64,000 nucleotides of DNA, from contig OZ020254.1 in the NCBI GenBank assembly GCA_963971285.1, positions 9,114,001 through 9,178,000 of the forward strand, in the 5' to 3' direction. Source of the stretch: Astropecten irregularis (Eukaryota > Echinodermata > Asteroidea > Paxillosida > Astropectinidae). Shown piece after piece: positions 61,021-64,000 of the stretch; within the stretch, counting starts at the first letter, position 1, and each line of letters opens with the position of its first letter. Under the pieces are notes generated by a model that worked only from the letters and a program-made list of their open reading frames with translations, did not search any database and was not told where the DNA came from. The position numbers were made by a program, and so were the translations under genes.

Positions 61021-63010
61021 TCAGCTTAATTGACTAAGTATTGAGGGAGTAATTTCAAAGTTTAGGGTAAAAAAGTATCTCATAGTCTTAGTGCAGTTTA
61101 AATAGCGCCTGCTCAGCGAATTTTTCGCATAGCGTGTGGTGCTATACGTTGACTTGTGGCAATAAAAATGACTTTGAAATTTGGCACAGCTTCTACTTTT
61201 CCTGTAGAGCACACCTAAGGCTATATTTCGTGCAAGTTTCAGCTCGATTGACTAAATATTGAGGGAGAAATTTCAAAGTTTAGCTTAAAAAAGGATCTCA
61301 TACTCTAAGTGCAGTTTTAATGTCGCCTGCTCTGCTACTTTTTCGCGTAGCGTGTGGTGCTATACTTTGATTTGTGGCCATAAAGATTACTTTGAAATTT
61401 GGCACAGCTCCTATTTTCCTGTGGAGCACATCTGGGGCTATATTTCGTGCAAGTTTCAGCTCGATTGACTAAGTATTGAGGGAGAAATTTCAAAGTTTAG
61501 CGTAAAAAAGTATCTCATAGTCTAAGTGCATGTTTTAATGTCGCCTGCTCAGCTACTTTTTCGCATAGCGTGTGGTGCTAAACCTGGATTTGTGGCCCTG
61601 AAAATGACTTTGAAATTTGGCACAGCTCCTATTTTCCTGTAGAGCACACCTAGGGCTACATTTCTTGCAAGTTTCAGCTCGATTGACTATATATTGAGGG
61701 AGAAATTTTAAAGTTTAGGTGAAAAAAGTATCTCGTAGTCTAAGTGCAGTTTTAATGTCGCCTGCTAAGCTACTTTTTCGCATAGCGTGTGGTGCTAAAC
61801 TTGGATTTGTGGCCCTGAAAATGACTTTGAAATTTGGCACAGCGCCTATTTTCCTGTAAAGCACATCTGGGGCTACATTTCGTGCAAGTTTCAGCTTAAT
61901 TGACTAAGTATTGAGGGAGTAATTTCAAAGTTTAGCGTAAAAAAGTATCTCATAGTCTTAGTGCAGTTTAAATAGCGCCTGCTCAGCGAATTTTTCGCAT
62001 AGCGTGTGGTGCTATACGTTGACTTGTGGCAATAAAAATGACTTTGAAATTTGGCACAGCTTCTACTTTTCCTGTAGAGCACACCTAAGGCTATATTTCG
62101 TGCAAGTTTCAGCTCGATTGACTAAATATTGAGGGAGAAATTTCAAAGTTTAGCTTAAAAAAGGATCTCATACTCTAAGTGCAGTTTTAATGTCGCCTGC
62201 TCTGCTACTTTTTCGCGTAGCGTGTGGTGCTATACTTTGATTTGTGGCCATAAAGATTACTTTGAAATTTGGCACAGCTCCTATTTTCCTGTGGAGCACA
62301 TCTGGGGCTATATTTCGTGCAAGTTTCAGCTCGATTGACTAAGTATTGAGGGAGAAATTTCAAAGTTTAGCGTAAAAAAGTATCTCATAGTCTAAGTGCA
62401 TGTTTTAATGTCGCCTGCTCAGCTACTTTTTCGCATAGCGTGTGGTGCTAAACCTGGATTTGTGGCCCTGAAAATGACTTTGAAATTTGGCACAGCTCCT
62501 ATTTTCCTGTAGAGCACACCTAGGGCTACATTTCTTGCAAGTTTCAACTCGATTGACTATATATTGAGGGAGAAATTTTAAAGTTTAGGTGAAAAAAGTA
62601 TCTCGTAGTCTAAGTGCAGTTTTAATGTCGCCTGCTAAGCTACTTTTTCGCATAGCGTGTGGTGCTAAACTTGGATTTGTGGCCCTGAAAATGACTTTGA
62701 AATTTGGCACAGCGCCTATTTTCCTGTAAAGCACATCTGGGGCTACATTTCGTGCAAGTTTCAGCTTAATTGACTAAGTATTGAGGGAGTAATTTCAAAG
62801 TTTAGCGTAAAAAAGTATCTCATAGTCTTAGTGCAGTTTAAATAGCGCCTGCTCAGCGAATTTTTCGCATAGCGTGTGGTGCTATACGTTGACTTGTGGC
62901 AATAAAAATGACTTTGAAATTTGGCACACCTCCTATTTTCCTGTAGAGCACATCTGGGGCTATATTTCGTGCAAGTTTCAGCTCGATTGACTAAGTATTG
63001 AGGGAGAAAT
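60651..63010. repeat. 870-bp higher-order repeat of 4 monomers
   Basis: TCTAAGTGCATGTTTTAATG is at 60651, 61521 and 62391, and CATAGTCTTAGTGCAG at 61081, 61951 and 62821. Both step by exactly 870 bp. The copies are nearly identical over their length, so this is among the most homogeneous parts of the array. A related monomer reappears near 63730 and runs off the window. Confidence 0.85.
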
Positions 63011-64000
63011 TTCAAAGTTTAGCTTAAAAAAGGATCTCATAGTCTAAGTGCAGTTTTAATGTCGCCTGCTCTGCTACTTTTTCGCATAGCGTGTGGTGAT
63101 ATACGTTGATTTTTGGCAATAAAAATGACTTTGAAATTTGGCACAGCTTATAATTTTCCTGTAGAGCACACCTAAGGCTATATTTCGTGCAAGTTTCAGC
63201 TCGATTGACTAAATATTGAGGGAGAAATTTCAAAGTTTAGCTTAAAAAAGGATCTCATAGTCTAAGTGCAGTTTTAATGTGGCCTGCTCTGCTACTTTTT
63301 TGCATAGCGTGTGGTGCTAAACTTGGATTTGTGGCCATGAAAATGACTTTGAAATTTGGCACAGCTCCTATTTTCCTGTAGAGCACACCTAGGGCTATAT
63401 TTTGTGCAAGTTTCAGCTCAATTGACTAAGTATTGAGGGAGAAATTACAAAGTTTAGCGTAAAAAAGTATCTCATAGTCTAAGTGCAGTTTTAATGTCGC
63501 CTGCTCTGCTACTTTTTCGCATAGCGTGTGGTGCTAAACTTGGATTTGTGGCCACGCAAATGACTTTGGAATTTGACACAGCTCCTATTTTTCTGTAGAG
63601 CACATCTGGGGCTACATTTCGTGCAAGTTTCAGCTCGATTGACTAAGTATTGAGGGAGAAATTTCAAAGTTTAGCATAAAAAAGTATCTCATAGTCTGAG
63701 TGCAGTTTAAATAGCGCCTGCTCAGCTACTTTTTCGCATAGCGTGTGGTGCAAAACCTGGATTTGTGGCCCTGAAAATGACTTTGAAATTTGGCACAGCT
63801 CCTATTTTCCTGTAGAGCACACCTAGGGCTACATTTCTTGCAAGTTTCAGCTCGATTGACTATATATTGAGGGAGAAATTTTAAAGTTTAGGTGAAAAAA
63901 GTATCTCGTAGTCTAAGTGCAGTTTTAATGTCGCCTGCTAAGCTACTTTTTCGCATAGCGTGTGGTGCTAAACTTGGATTTGTGGCCCTGAAAATGACTT

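Larger units (their letters stand above)
26481..64000. repeat. 217-219 bp satellite array, about 170 monomers
   Basis: TAAGTGCAG recurs at 26501, 26718 and 26935, a 217-bp period that holds to the end of the window. Some monomers are 219 bp through an extra TA in CTGTATAGAGC. About 37.5 kb gives roughly 172 copies, all in one orientation, with no other sequence inserted. Nearly invariant blocks are CGTGTGGTGCT, GTGCAAGTTTCAGCTC and AAATTTCAAAGTTTA. Variable blocks define subtypes: AAACTTGGATT, ATACGTTGATT or TTTACGTTGATT, and CACATCTGGGG, CACACCTAGGG or CACATTTGGGG. Each monomer holds ACTTTGAAATTT and, 84 nt later, its reverse complement (26584-26595 and 26680-26691). Early monomers at 26481-29300 and late ones after 54500 are more mixed than the middle. 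The short open frames inside it are not genes. Confidence 0.97.

Noticed and set aside
26481-64000. CRISPR-like array or CENP-B box in the 217-bp satellite
   Set aside because: There is no spacer/repeat alternation and the host is eukaryotic. No match to the CENP-B box consensus was seen in the conserved parts of the monomer.

Overview
The window is eukaryotic nuclear DNA. Two spliced, conserved genes can be reconstructed exon by exon; nearly everything else is repeat or unassigned sequence. The lineage is probably an animal: PUF60 has metazoan-type architecture, and the introns carry hAT-, piggyBac- and tRNA-SINE-type elements. The palindrome TAGGCCTA occurs four times near 18.7-20.4 kb, which weakly suggests an invertebrate deuterostome such as an echinoderm. 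The sequence does not settle the species.

Layout. 1-4016: a 105-bp tandem satellite in two blocks (about 17 and 12 units), separated by about 1 kb of other sequence and ending in a perfect hairpin made of satellite sequence. 4058-8228: non-coding, with a recurring pyrimidine-tract/CAGCAGGTT motif, a decayed hammerhead-like motif, a MITE and the probable PUF60 3' UTR. 8229-18977, minus strand: PUF60 in 12 coding exons (617 aa). Its introns hold two copies of a tRNA-derived SINE, a hAT-type MITE with a perfect 8-bp target duplication and a second copy of the CAGGGATG MITE. 18978-19783: an 806-bp gap between divergent start codons. 19784-21666, plus strand: NHP2 in 4 coding exons (157 aa). Its introns hold a foldback element, two hammerhead-like motifs and a MITE fragment. 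21667-26480: UTR and repeat-rich spacer with a TTAA-flanked MITE, a GGGGTCGATTTCAC-ended MITE and two small tandem arrays of a tRNA-like unit. 26481-64000: an uninterrupted satellite array with a 217-219 bp monomer, roughly 170 copies, running off the window edge and organised into several different higher-order repeats.

The two genes act in RNA metabolism. PUF60 is a U-tract-binding splicing factor. NHP2 is a core protein of H/ACA ribonucleoproteins (rRNA pseudouridylation, telomerase RNA). They lie head to head and may share a promoter region. The most notable observations are the large satellite with changing higher-order periods, the hammerhead-like dispersed repeats, the 105-bp satellite whose period keeps a 35-codon frame open, and a well-preserved set of non-autonomous DNA transposons with visible target-site duplications.
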